Below, piece after piece: positions 15,847-24,588 of a stretch of 64,000 bases of DNA. The notes under the pieces were generated by a model. That model was not told the DNA's origin and did no database searches. It worked only from the letters and a program-made list of their open reading frames with translations. The translations under genes and the position numbers were made by a program. Each line of letters opens with the position of its first letter. Positions within the stretch are counted from its first letter, which is position 1. Origin of the DNA: Tumebacillus sp. BK434 (GTDB lineage Bacteria > Bacillota > Bacilli > Tumebacillales > Tumebacillaceae); assembly GCF_004340785.1 (NCBI RefSeq), contig NZ_SLXS01000004.1:186001-250000 (forward strand), given 5' to 3'.

Positions 15847-16695
15847 TTACACTCCGATCTGCTGGTATTTCGCGCGGTAGTTCCGATGCAGCTTGCGCGC
15901 AATCTCGCCCGGCTGGCCGCTGCCGATCTGCCGGCCGTCGATCTTCACCACCGGCATCACTTCCATCGACGTCGACGTCAAAAACGCTTCATCTGCCGCC
16001 AGCAGCAAGTCCGGACCAAATTCCTTCTCCTCGACCGGCACCCCGAGCTCCTTCGCGATGTCAAGCAATGTCGCCCGCGTGATGCCGTGCAGGATAAAGC
16101 GGTTCGCCGGCGGCGTGATCAGCACGCCGTCCTTGACGAGGAACAGGTTGCAGCTCGACCCTTCCAGCACCACGCCGTCGCGCACAAACACCGCTTCATA
16201 GAAGCCGGCATCGGTCGCCTTTTGTTTGGCGATCACGTTCGGCAGCAGGTTGAGCGACTTGATGAAGCAGTTCTTCCAGCGCTCATCGTCGACCAGCGTC
16301 ACATGGACGCCTTGCTCGCGGATCTTGTCGGAGATGTCGGCAGCCGGACGGATCGTCATCGTCGTCGAAGCCGGCACATCCGGGAACAGGTGCACGCGCT
16401 TGGCAATGCCGCGGGTGACCTGCAGATAGACCGCCGCTTCCTGCAAGCCGGTCTTCTCCAGACCTTCCGCGATCAGCGCTTCCAGCTCCGGGATCGAATA
16501 GTTCATCGTCAGCAGGATCGCTTCCGCACTCTGCTCCAATCGCACCAGATGTTCACGCATCTTAAACGGCACGCCTTGGTACACGCGAATCACTTCGTAC
16601 ACGCCGTCGCCAAAATTATGACCGCGCTCGTCAATCGGCAGCACCGTTTGATCGACCGGGATCCACTCTCCATTGATAAACCCAATCGCCATCAT
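15847..16695 (-). CDS. dat: D-amino-acid aminotransferase
   Basis: This 282-residue class IV PLP aminotransferase matches Bacillus D-AAT through the N-terminal DERGHNFGDGVYE block, the SLNLLPNV segment with the Schiff-base Lys at 146 (145 if the second Met is used), and the LEGSSCNLF and ILHGITR motifs. It interconverts D-alanine and D-glutamate with their keto acids and supplies D-Glu for peptidoglycan. AGGAGG lies 6 bases before the start. It is the first gene of a two-gene unit with the DmpA-like peptidase. A branched-chain aminotransferase is a less likely alternative, given the D-AAT-like Lys context. Confidence 0.9.
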   Translation of the reverse strand: MMAIGFINGEWIPVDQTVLPIDERGHNFGDGVYEVIRVYQGVPFKMREHLVRLEQSAEAILLTMNYSIPELEALIAEGLEKTGLQEAAVYLQVTRGIAKRVHLFPDVPASTTMTIRPAADISDKIREQGVHVTLVDDERWKNCFIKSLNLLPNVIAKQKATDAGFYEAVFVRDGVVLEGSSCNLFLVKDGVLITPPANRFILHGITRATLLDIAKELGVPVEEKEFGPDLLLAADEAFLTSTSMEVMPVVKIDGRQIGSGQPGEIARKLHRNYRAKYQQIGV

Positions 16696-16783
16696 TCATA
16701 ACCTCCTCAACCTGCTTCAACTATACAAAAACACACTTCGTGGCGCTTTTCTGAACTCCTGCATCTTCCAGCGAAAAAAACGC

Positions 16784-16812
16784 TTGCCCACTCCGGTACA
16801 GGTATGTATACT
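16784..16812 (+). promoter_or_regulatory. putative sigma-A promoter of the M14 peptidase gene
   Basis: TTGCCC, a 17-base spacer and TATACT lie about 70 bases upstream of the carboxypeptidase start. The match is good at -10 and moderate at -35. Confidence 0.5.
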
Positions 16813-16884
16813 TATCAAAGTTATTGAATATCTATTCGCTTATATGAATCACTTGGCATCCAGAAAAAGGGAGGACCTCACAGC

Positions 16885-19254
16885 ATGAAGAAACAAGCAC
16901 TCGCAGGCGCACTCAGCCTGACCCTGATCACCATGACCCCGTATGCAGTTTTTGCCGACAATCCTGCAGCCGCGTGGACGAATGTGAATGCATACGAAAC
17001 GCAAGAGACGAACGGCAGCCTGTTCAACCAGCAAAACTACGATTTTGTCAAATACAGCGCCCTCGCGCAAAAGCTCCAAACCCTCGCCAAACAGAGCAAC
17101 CGCGTCACCGTCAACGTGAGCGGCCAGTCTTCGCAAGGCCGCGACCTGTATACGGTCACCATCTCCGACCCGCAGGCGAAAGGCAAATATGGCTACTACC
17201 AGGCGCTGCGCAAACAGATGTTCAAGAACCCGGAGAAAGCGCAGTCGTGGGTGGAAAAGCATGAAGATTTCAAAGTGCCGGTCATGATCAACGGCTCGAT
17301 TCACGGCACCGAATTTGTCGGCACCGATGCTGTGCTGCAGCTGATCGAGCGGTTCGCGCTGCAAAATGACGCGACCACCAAGGAGATCCTGGCCAACAAC
17401 ATCCTGATTTTCAACGTCGTCGCCAACCCGGACGGCCGCTATGACGGCACCCGCTTCAACGGCAACGGCATCGACCTCAACCGCGACTTCATCACCCAGT
17501 CCCAGCCGGAGACCAAACAGACGGTCGATCTGATCACCGAATGGAACCCGATGGTGTTTCTCGATCTGCACGGCTATGTGAAAAACTCGTCCAGCCAGCT
17601 CGGCTTGATCGAACCGTGCACGCCTCCGCACAACCCGAACTACGAATATGACCTGTTCTCCAAATGGTCGGTCGCGCAAGCGGAAGCGATGGAAGCGGAG
17701 ATCCTTTCCAACAAAAAACAGTACAGCGCGAACTACCAAGACCTCGCCAGCGTCTACATTCCGCAGCGCGACGATTCCTTCGGCTGGGACGATTATCCGC
17801 CGATCTTCACGCCGATGTACGCGCTGTACCACGGCTCCTACGGCTACACGCTGGAAGCGCCGACCAACGATTGGGACGGTGTGCGCTGGCAATATGATGC
17901 GGTGATCGGCGCGCTGAAATACGCCACCCAAAACAAAAAAGCGATGCTGACCGACCAGATCGAAGTGTTTAAGCGCGGGATCAACTTCGACCACCCGTTT
18001 CATCAGCAAGGCTTTTTCCCGAACGCTTACCTGCTCCCGGTCAACGCGGCCGACCCGACGGTGACCGAAAAAGCGGTCAACCACCTGCTGCAAAACGACA
18101 TCACCGTCGAGCAGGCGAAAAAAGCGTTCACCGCAAACGGCAAACAATACCCGGCCGGCACCTACATCGTGCCGATGGATCAGGCGAAAGCGGGTCTCGC
18201 CAACACCATGCTCTGGGATGGCGAAGACATCTCGGCCGATACCCCGGCGATGTACGACATCTCCGCCTGGAGCCTGCCGGAATTGTGGGGTTTCGCAGCC
18301 GATCCGGTACAGGCGCCGTTTAACGTCCAGACCGCAACAGTCAAATCTGTGCATACACAAGGCGCCCTGATCGGCAAAGGACCGTACCAGATCCCCAATT
18401 CCTCTGTGCAAGCGGTGCACCTCGCCAACGAATTGCTGCAGCAAGGCGTGGAAGTCAAACGCGATCAGGCTGGCAATTTCTATGTGCCGAACAGCTCGGT
18501 GCTCCTGTCGCAGGTCAAAGCGTCCGGTCTCACCCTGCAGACGGCAGCCGTTCCATCCGATGCCAAACTGCTCGACGCTGTGCAGGTCGCCATCGTCAAA
18601 GACGGCGGGATGAACAAAGGCCAGTCCCACTCCGGCACCAAGCTCGCGTTGCAGCGCCTCGGCTTCGCCGTGACCGAACTGCATCCGCGCACGGTGGCTG
18701 CCCAAGGCTTGAACGGCTTCGACGCGCTGATCTACAGCGGCACCGAGCGGCTGATCGCGACGACAAACAGCGTCGCCAACGCCGAATTCGGCCTGCAGTC
18801 GGCCGAGGAGCTGGCAAAGTTTAAAGCGAACGTCAACGCGTTCGTAGACGGCGGCGGCAAATACATCGCTGTCGGCGCTGGCGGTTCGCTGGCGGCGAAG
18901 ACGCTCGGCTTGACTTCGGTCGGCGTGAACGTCGGCTCCTCCAACGCAAACGGCATCGTCAAGATCAACTACAGCGATTCGCCGCTGACCGCAGGCTACG
19001 GGTCGAACGACATCGGGTTCGTCTATCGCCCGGTCTGGTACACCAATACGGCAGGCTATGCGGTGGATGCGTCCTATGCGAACGAGGGCGGGTTCTTCCT
19101 CGCCGGGCATTGGATCAACAGCAAGAGCGCCCAAGGCAAGCCGGTCATCGTGCACGACCCGTCGAAAGAGGTGACCTTGATCGGCCTCGAAGCCGGTTTC
19201 CGCGACCATACCGACTACCTGTTCCGACTGTTAGCGAATGCGATTTATGAGTAA
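16885..19254 (+). CDS. secreted M14 family zinc carboxypeptidase
   Basis: This 789-residue protein starts with a Sec signal peptide (basic MKKQ, hydrophobic core, cleavage near VFA-D). The M14 domain follows: His140 and Glu143 (GSIHGTE), the NPDGR-NGIDLNRDF block, His229 (DLHGY) as zinc ligands, and catalytic Glu324 in TLEAP. The C-terminal half is long and has a Rossmann-like ThuA/GATase-type appearance, which I did not assign further. SD GGGAGG precedes the ATG and a strong terminator follows, so it is probably monocistronic. It is likely an extracellular scavenging peptidase. Confidence 0.9.
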   Translation: MKKQALAGALSLTLITMTPYAVFADNPAAAWTNVNAYETQETNGSLFNQQNYDFVKYSALAQKLQTLAKQSNRVTVNVSGQSSQGRDLYTVTISDPQAKGKYGYYQALRKQMFKNPEKAQSWVEKHEDFKVPVMINGSIHGTEFVGTDAVLQLIERFALQNDATTKEILANNILIFNVVANPDGRYDGTRFNGNGIDLNRDFITQSQPETKQTVDLITEWNPMVFLDLHGYVKNSSSQLGLIEPCTPPHNPNYEYDLFSKWSVAQAEAMEAEILSNKKQYSANYQDLASVYIPQRDDSFGWDDYPPIFTPMYALYHGSYGYTLEAPTNDWDGVRWQYDAVIGALKYATQNKKAMLTDQIEVFKRGINFDHPFHQQGFFPNAYLLPVNAADPTVTEKAVNHLLQNDITVEQAKKAFTANGKQYPAGTYIVPMDQAKAGLANTMLWDGEDISADTPAMYDISAWSLPELWGFAADPVQAPFNVQTATVKSVHTQGALIGKGPYQIPNSSVQAVHLANELLQQGVEVKRDQAGNFYVPNSSVLLSQVKASGLTLQTAAVPSDAKLLDAVQVAIVKDGGMNKGQSHSGTKLALQRLGFAVTELHPRTVAAQGLNGFDALIYSGTERLIATTNSVANAEFGLQSAEELAKFKANVNAFVDGGGKYIAVGAGGSLAAKTLGLTSVGVNVGSSNANGIVKINYSDSPLTAGYGSNDIGFVYRPVWYTNTAGYAVDASYANEGGFFLAGHWINSKSAQGKPVIVHDPSKEVTLIGLEAGFRDHTDYLFRLLANAIYE

Positions 19255-19260
19255 ACAAAC

Positions 19261-19294
19261 AACCCCGGGAATTGCCCGGGGTTATTTTGTTTTG
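19261..19294 (+). terminator. terminator of the M14 peptidase gene
   Basis: Stem AACCCCGGG/CCCGGGGTT with a 5-base loop is followed by ATTTTGTTTTG. Confidence 0.85.
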
Positions 19295-19386
19295 TAAGAG
19301 GAATTTTGATGATAAGGAGGTCTTGGTATCTTTTTTGTAGAATATGGGAGAGTGTTCCGGATCCTGATTCGTGTGGGGGTAGCTGA

Positions 19387-21210
19387 ATGGTTGAGGCGTT
19401 TGACATGGACAATTTTCCTTTGGCGACGCTGACCGTTCTGATCGCGCTGATCGCCGCGTATGCGGTGAATGATATCAGCGAGCGGGTCGCCGTCTGTCGC
19501 GGCACACAGCGCCGGGCCTGGCTGATGGCAGGCGCGGTGGCGATGGGGTTTGGCGTCTGGACGATGCATTTGATCGGCATGCGGGCCTGCCAGGTGCCGA
19601 TGTCCGCTTCCTATGATTTTTGGCTGCTCGGGCTGTCGATGCTCGTGTCGGTGCTCAGCTCCTACCTCGTGCTGGTGAAAGTCAAGCGCCGCCGCGGCTT
19701 GACGAAGAGCCGGATCTTGCTCGGCGCACTGCTGATGGGGGCAGGCATCGTAGCCGTCTATGTCTTGAACCTGCGCGGCGTGCAGGTCGGTTTTACGATC
19801 GAATACGATCTGCCGGCTGCGGCGCTATCGCTTTTGTTTGCCTGGCCGGTCTTGTATCTGGTCTTATCTTTCACGTTCTTATACCCTGAACGCAAACGCC
19901 TCGGCAGGCGTCCGCACAAGGTCATCTCGGCTGTGCTGATGGGCCTGTCGTTTGCTTCGATCCATTATGTGACGATGCAGAGCACCGCGGTGCGCCCGGT
20001 CGCTGAGCCGGTGACCGAGGCGATTCATACGGCAGACGCCACGCTGTTGTCCTTTTCGCTTGGCATCGCGGCACTGCTGATTCAAGTACTCGTTCTGCTC
20101 GGCGCGCTGTTCGACCGTCGACTGGCGCTGCGAAGCGCCAGTCTGTCCGAGCAGCGGCTGCGCTCCTTGTTTGCACACAACCCGTTTGCCGTCTTCATGA
20201 TCGATATCGACGGCAACGTCACCGACGTCAACGGCGCGGCCGAGCTGATGCTCGGTTACGGCCGGGCAGAGCTGCTCGGCAAATCGTTCAAGACGATCAT
20301 CGAGCCGGAGACGGTGCAGCTGATGATCGACCGCTTTCGCAAATCGCTGGCAGGAGAAACTCCCAACTACGATGTCAACGTGCAGCACAAAAGCGGCGTC
20401 CGCCTCGACCTGCGCGTGACCAACGTGCCTTTGATCATCGACGCCCGCATCCTCGGCGCCTACGTGATCGCCGAGGACATCACCGAGCAGAAGCGGGCGC
20501 AGGAGCTCTTGCACCGCTCCGACAAGCTGACCGCCGTCGGGCAGCTGGCCGCGGGAATCGCCCACGAGATCCGCAATCCGCTCACGGCGATCAAAGGCTT
20601 CACTCAACTGCTCAAAGAAAAGGCAGAGCATAGCAGCGAGTATTACGACGTCATCCTCTCCGAGCTCGACCGGGCCAATCTGATCGTCAGCGAGTTCCTG
20701 CTGCTTGCCAAGCCGCAGTCCTCCAAGTTTCGCCCGGCCAGCCTGGATCACCTCTTGCTTCTGATCGTCACCTTGCTCGAACCGCAGGCGATCTTAAACG
20801 ATGTGCGCATCGTCACCCGCTTTCAGTCGGTGCCCGAGGTGCACATCGAAGAAAATCAGATCAAGCAGGTGCTGCTCAACTTGCTGAAGAACGCGATCGA
20901 GGCGATGCCGGACGGGGGCGAGCTGCTAATCGAGCTGGGACCGTGCGGAGCGGAACAGGTGTGCATCCGCCTGACCGACCAAGGGATCGGCATCCCGGAA
21001 GAGCAGCTGCAGAAGCTCGGCGATCCGTTTTTTTCCACGAAAGAAGAAGGCACCGGGCTGGGCCTGATGGTCTCCTTCAAGATCATCGAGGACCACGGCG
21101 GCAGGCTGGAGATCCAGAGCGAGGTCGGCGTCGGCACGACGATCGATGTCCTGCTCCCGGTGACGCCACTGTCTGACATCGAGATCGAAATGCAACCGCT
21201 GGTCTTCTGA
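19387..21210 (+). CDS. MHYT-PAS sensor histidine kinase (orphan)
   Basis: This is a 607-residue membrane kinase. The N-terminal ~230 residues carry about seven hydrophobic segments with MHYT-type motifs (WTMHLIGM, SIHYVTMQ). A PAS domain follows (~250-360), then HisKA with His393 in IAHEIRNP, then HATPase_c with N (NLLKNAIEA), G1 (DQGIGIP) and G2 (GTGLGL) boxes. MHYT motifs are thought to bind metal and sense a diatomic gas or redox change. No response regulator is adjacent, as with the KinA-KinE sporulation kinases that feed Spo0F, so a phosphorelay role is plausible. The start is uncertain: an ATG 21 bases downstream has the better SD (TTGAGG). Confidence 0.85.
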   Translation: MVEAFDMDNFPLATLTVLIALIAAYAVNDISERVAVCRGTQRRAWLMAGAVAMGFGVWTMHLIGMRACQVPMSASYDFWLLGLSMLVSVLSSYLVLVKVKRRRGLTKSRILLGALLMGAGIVAVYVLNLRGVQVGFTIEYDLPAAALSLLFAWPVLYLVLSFTFLYPERKRLGRRPHKVISAVLMGLSFASIHYVTMQSTAVRPVAEPVTEAIHTADATLLSFSLGIAALLIQVLVLLGALFDRRLALRSASLSEQRLRSLFAHNPFAVFMIDIDGNVTDVNGAAELMLGYGRAELLGKSFKTIIEPETVQLMIDRFRKSLAGETPNYDVNVQHKSGVRLDLRVTNVPLIIDARILGAYVIAEDITEQKRAQELLHRSDKLTAVGQLAAGIAHEIRNPLTAIKGFTQLLKEKAEHSSEYYDVILSELDRANLIVSEFLLLAKPQSSKFRPASLDHLLLLIVTLLEPQAILNDVRIVTRFQSVPEVHIEENQIKQVLLNLLKNAIEAMPDGGELLIELGPCGAEQVCIRLTDQGIGIPEEQLQKLGDPFFSTKEEGTGLGLMVSFKIIEDHGGRLEIQSEVGVGTTIDVLLPVTPLSDIEIEMQPLVF

Positions 21211-21244
21211 CCGGCGGTTTTTCACATCTGTGAGAAATTAGCTC

Positions 21245-21274
21245 TTGACTAGATTGAAAGTCGATCCGTATACT
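21245..21274 (+). promoter_or_regulatory. putative sigma-A promoter of the lysine-riboswitch leader
   Basis: TTGACT, an 18-base spacer and TATACT are placed so that transcription would begin near 21281, just ahead of the L-box. Confidence 0.6.
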
Positions 21275-21324
21275 AAGTCTCGTTGTGTAAACTTCATTGT
21301 CAAAACTTCATACACCCTCATCTA

Positions 21325-21515
21325 CAAGGTGGGGTAGAGGTTGCGGTGCTGATCAGTACGCGGCGGGAGGTGCAAGGACACCTGTGAACGCCCTGGAAAG
21401 GCAGCATTGCCGAAGTTTGCGGCCGTCTTTGCGGTCAGCAGGCTGGGGCCGGGCTCGAACAGGGCCGGAACTGTCACGGGAATGCTGCCAACTTCCCGTG
21501 GAGAGCTATTTCCAA
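21325..21515 (+). promoter_or_regulatory. lysine riboswitch (L-box)
   Basis: The leader contains the conserved L-box blocks in order: GTAGAGGTTGCGGTGC, TGATCAGTA, GGGAGGTGCAAGGACACC, TTGCCGAAG, GGCTGGGGCC, CTGTCACGGGAATGCTGCC and GGAGAGCTAT. A P1 helix can form between GGGGTAG and CTATTTC with wobble pairs. A terminator follows at 21547. The gene controlled encodes an amino-acid permease, as expected for lysine-repressed uptake or exchange. Confidence 0.93.
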
Positions 21516-21546
21516 CAAAGGCGATAGGTGCGGGTCATGGAAACAT

Positions 21547-21569
21547 ACACCGTCTGGCGGTGTTTTTTT
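21547..21569 (+). terminator. riboswitch-linked terminator
   Basis: ACACCG/CGGTGT hairpin followed by six or more T, between the L-box and the permease. It is probably the OFF-state terminator. Confidence 0.8.
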
Positions 21570-21612
21570 ATGCCCACCTTCCTTTGTTAAGCCAAAGGAG
21601 GAACGAAACGAA

Positions 21613-23013
21613 ATGTCCCAAAAAAACCTCGGATTTTGGGTGCTGACCGCGCTGGTCATCGGCAATATGGTCGGCTCCGGGATCTTTATGTTACCGCATA
21701 ATCTGGCGCTGGAAGCGTCTCCGGCGGCCGTGCTGTCCGCTTGGGTGATCACCGGCGCCGGCGTGCTGCTGACGGCGCTGGTATTCGGCAACCTGTCACT
21801 GCGCAAACCGGAATTGAACGGCGGACCGCAGATGTACGCGCGCGCGATGTTCCGCGCCGGAACCGGCCGCTCGCGCTTGTCCGGATACATCGTCGCCTGG
21901 GGCTATTGGCTGGCCAACGCGACGGGGAACGTGGCAATCATCACCACCTTTGCTTCGTACCTGTCGACGTTCTTCCCGGTGATGACTTCGCAGGCCGAGC
22001 TGTTCCAGATCGGCTCCTACGCGGTCAAGGCGGGCAACCTGATCACCTTCCTCGTCTGCACGGCGATGCTCTGGCTGATCCATACGCTGGTGCTGCGCGG
22101 GGTGGAAGGGGCAGGCAAAGTCAATTTCGTCGCCACTGCCGCCAAAGTGCTCGGCTTCCTGTTCTTCATCATCGCCGCGCTGTTCGCTTTCCAAAAGGCG
22201 AACATCCTGCCGCTCGTGCAGCCGCGCATCGACGAAGGCACCCAGCAGGCGGTCTCCTTGTTCGGCCAGATCAATGGCGCGGCGATCTCCACCCTGTGGG
22301 CGTTTGTCGGCGTCGAATCGGCGGTCGTCTTCTCGTCCCGCGCCCGCAAGCAGTCGGACGTGAAAAAAGCGACGATCACCGGTCTCGTCATCGCCTTGGT
22401 CATCTACATGGGCATCACCGTGCTCACGATGGGCGCACTGACGCAAGACCGGCTGACGGCAACCGAAAAGCCGCTCGTCGACGCGCTGGTGTCGGTGGTC
22501 GGCACGCCGGGGTCTTCATTGATGGCGATCCTCGGCCTGATCTCACTCTCCGGCTCGATGATCGGCTGGATCATGCTGTCGTCCGAAGTGCCGTTCCAAG
22601 CGGCCAAGCAAGGCCTGTTCCCGCGTTTCTTCCTGAAAGAGAACCAAAAAGGCGCGCCGGTCAACGCACTGATCGTCTCCAACCTGTTGTCGCAAGTGTT
22701 CATTTTCTCGACGATCTCCGAAAGCGTCGCCGGAGCGTTTGGCTTTGTGATCACCGTCGCGACCCTGTCCTACCTTGTGCCGTATATGATCGCTTCCTTA
22801 TACCAATTGAAGCTGACCCTGACCGGTGAATCGTATGAAGGAGCGTCGCAGAGCCGCACCGCCGATTTCCTGATCGCCTTTTTCGCCACCGTCTACTCGG
22901 CGTGGGTGATCTACGCCGGCACGTCCGATATGAAAACGTTCCTGCTCGGTGTCGGCATGCTCCTCACCGGTCTGATCTTTTACCCGTTTGTCAAAAAAAG
23001 CACGTCCCGCTAA
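21613..23013 (+). CDS. APC-family basic amino acid permease/antiporter
   Basis: This 466-residue polytopic protein has the APC signature GNMVGSGIFMLP in its first helix and about twelve membrane segments, as in the LysP/ArcD/YvsH group of basic amino acid or polyamine transporters. The lysine riboswitch in its leader argues that lysine is the relevant substrate. The substrate is inferred from the riboswitch, not from the protein. SD AAAGGAGG precedes the start. Its stop codon overlaps the stop of the convergent membrane-protein gene inside a shared terminator. Confidence 0.9.
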   Translation: MSQKNLGFWVLTALVIGNMVGSGIFMLPHNLALEASPAAVLSAWVITGAGVLLTALVFGNLSLRKPELNGGPQMYARAMFRAGTGRSRLSGYIVAWGYWLANATGNVAIITTFASYLSTFFPVMTSQAELFQIGSYAVKAGNLITFLVCTAMLWLIHTLVLRGVEGAGKVNFVATAAKVLGFLFFIIAALFAFQKANILPLVQPRIDEGTQQAVSLFGQINGAAISTLWAFVGVESAVVFSSRARKQSDVKKATITGLVIALVIYMGITVLTMGALTQDRLTATEKPLVDALVSVVGTPGSSLMAILGLISLSGSMIGWIMLSSEVPFQAAKQGLFPRFFLKENQKGAPVNALIVSNLLSQVFIFSTISESVAGAFGFVITVATLSYLVPYMIASLYQLKLTLTGESYEGASQSRTADFLIAFFATVYSAWVIYAGTSDMKTFLLGVGMLLTGLIFYPFVKKSTSR

Positions 23014-23034
23014 GGCGGGGCGTGCTTTTTTTGT
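22999..23034. terminator. bidirectional terminator containing both stop codons
   Basis: Stem AAAAGCACGTCCCGC/GCGGGGCGTGCTTTT with T runs on both sides. The stops of both convergent genes (TAA at 23011, TAG complement at 23010-23012) lie in the loop. Confidence 0.85.
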
Positions 23035-23567
23035 GTCTCGACGAGCAGATCGACCGCCTTTTTCAAGAGGGCTGCGATCGCGATATAGATCGGAAAGGAG
23101 TAGTAGTATTCCCAGTGATGCAGCCGGTACATCCCGCGCCAGGCCAAAAACGGTTCTAAGACAAACGAGAAGATGCCCGAAACGATGGTGGCGGCGATCA
23201 GATAGCGTGCCCACGGCCCGTACTTCTGATACACCCAGAGCAGCACCACCGGCAGCGTGACAAAGTCGAAGATAAAAAAGGGCGGAATCAGCGGTACCAG
23301 ACGGTCGGGATAGCCCCACAAGGCCAGCGAAGTCCCCAGCACGTCCAGAAAAGAGGAGCACAGCGCAACAAACGCCCCGTACAGCAGGACTGGCACAACC
23401 CGTTTGCGGTCGACGATCTTCCAGCAGATCGTCCAGGCGGTCAGCATGACGATCAGCAGCATCCACCAGTTCAGAGAAAACAGATCGTCCTGTTTCCATT
23501 GTGCAAGATCGATCTCTTTCAACTGCACTTGTTTCTGGTACAGATCCTCATAAGAAGGCTTAGACAT
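23010..23567 (-). CDS. CBO0543-like membrane protein
   Basis: This 185-residue protein has four or five predicted membrane helices separated by short polar loops rich in Trp and Tyr. It resembles the Firmicute CBO0543 family of unknown function, which I recall as common in spore formers. The start at 23567 has GGAGG 8 bases upstream. It overlaps the stop of the preceding paralogue by 8 bases, so the two are co-translated. Two relatives lie next to it, one on the same strand and one divergent. No catalytic residues are recognisable. Confidence 0.75.
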   Translation of the reverse strand: MSKPSYEDLYQKQVQLKEIDLAQWKQDDLFSLNWWMLLIVMLTAWTICWKIVDRKRVVPVLLYGAFVALCSSFLDVLGTSLALWGYPDRLVPLIPPFFIFDFVTLPVVLLWVYQKYGPWARYLIAATIVSGIFSFVLEPFLAWRGMYRLHHWEYYYSFPIYIAIAALLKKAVDLLVETQKKHAPP

Positions 23568-24045
23568 GCGAAGCACCTCCCCGCACCGGCTGGGTCAGCC
23601 AACGGTAGATCACGTAGATGAGCAAAAAATACACATATTGATTCAAGGCCGAATGCCAGAGCGTCCAGCTGTCACGCATCGAAAGCACCTGAAAATAGAG
23701 CAGCGCCCGCATATAGCCGCACATCACCAGCACAAACAGCGCGGTATAGAGAGACAGGAGCACGAAGTGTTTCCCTTTTGGATGGTAGGGTCGGGGGAGG
23801 AATTGGATATAAAAATAAGCTGCGGTCGACCAGATCGTCAGGTTGGCGAGCATCGGGATCCAGATCGTGCGCCAACCTTCACCGTGCATCACCCACAATT
23901 TAAACCAGTCAATCAGGACGTAATGATCCAGAAACCGCAGGAAAACTGCGGTGATCAGGATGGGAAACATCGCGCGAAACTTCGTTTTATCGGCAAAGCC
24001 CCAAAAGGCAAGTATGGCGATACTTACAAACAGGAATACTGCCAT
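23560..24045 (-). CDS. CBO0543-like membrane protein
   Basis: This 161-residue protein has about five hydrophobic helices and many aromatic residues, and is related in layout to the two neighbours (FLDHYVL..W near the first loop, YRW near the end). I chose the ATG at 24045 because AGGAGG lies 9 bases before it. A longer frame upstream has no such site. It is the first gene of a two-gene - strand unit. Function is unknown. Confidence 0.75.
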   Translation of the reverse strand: MAVFLFVSIAILAFWGFADKTKFRAMFPILITAVFLRFLDHYVLIDWFKLWVMHGEGWRTIWIPMLANLTIWSTAAYFYIQFLPRPYHPKGKHFVLLSLYTALFVLVMCGYMRALLYFQVLSMRDSWTLWHSALNQYVYFLLIYVIYRWLTQPVRGGASHV

Positions 24046-24117
24046 TGAACAAAACCTCCTGCTGCTACTATTCCCCGTTGGAAGGAAACCATTAGCACGT
24101 ATCAAGGAGGAATCAAC

Positions 24118-24588
24118 TTGTATTTTGTGCTGGTCTTTGTCTTCTGCTGGCTCTGGTTTTGGGTGAAAGCGGACAAGTCCCGCCTGCGCGAACTGTTTCC
24201 GATCTGCGCTTACACCAGTTTTTTAGGACTGATCACCGACTTGTTGATGGTGCATTACCAGCTGTGGTCGTACAAGGGCCTGCCGCATCCTTTGTTTACG
24301 ATCCCGCTGACGCTCGATTTTGGCATCTATCCGGTCGTGGCCTATTTCTATTGTCAAAATCTGCCCGAGCAGTGGAAGCAGATCATCAAGCGTGCCGTGC
24401 TTTGGATGATCCCGGCGATCCTCTTTGAGTGGGTGACAGTCCGAACAGGCAACATGCAGCATCACATGTGGTGGTCGATGTGGCTGTCGCTGATCGCCGA
24501 CATCATCATCTACCTGTCGATCGCTTGCGTCTACCGCTATTACCGCTCTGCGTATGACCAGGGCAGGCTGAAAGGAGAATGGGCATGA
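24118..24588 (+). CDS. CBO0543-like membrane protein, TTG start
   Basis: This 156-residue membrane protein is transcribed divergently from the two similar genes. It starts at TTG with a strong AAGGAGG 7 bases upstream. Helices and loops alternate as in its neighbours (TDLLMVHYQLW, PLTLDFGIYPVVAYFYCQ). Its stop overlaps the start of the zinc alcohol dehydrogenase (ATGA), so the two are translationally coupled. Function is unknown. The coupling may only reflect gene packing. Confidence 0.75.
   Translation: MYFVLVFVFCWLWFWVKADKSRLRELFPICAYTSFLGLITDLLMVHYQLWSYKGLPHPLFTIPLTLDFGIYPVVAYFYCQNLPEQWKQIIKRAVLWMIPAILFEWVTVRTGNMQHHMWWSMWLSLIADIIIYLSIACVYRYYRSAYDQGRLKGEWA

Noticed and set aside
16849-19209. 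786-codon - strand frame opposite the M14 peptidase
   Set aside because: The composition is Arg/Val/His-rich with no motif, and the + strand gene has a signal peptide and full zinc site.
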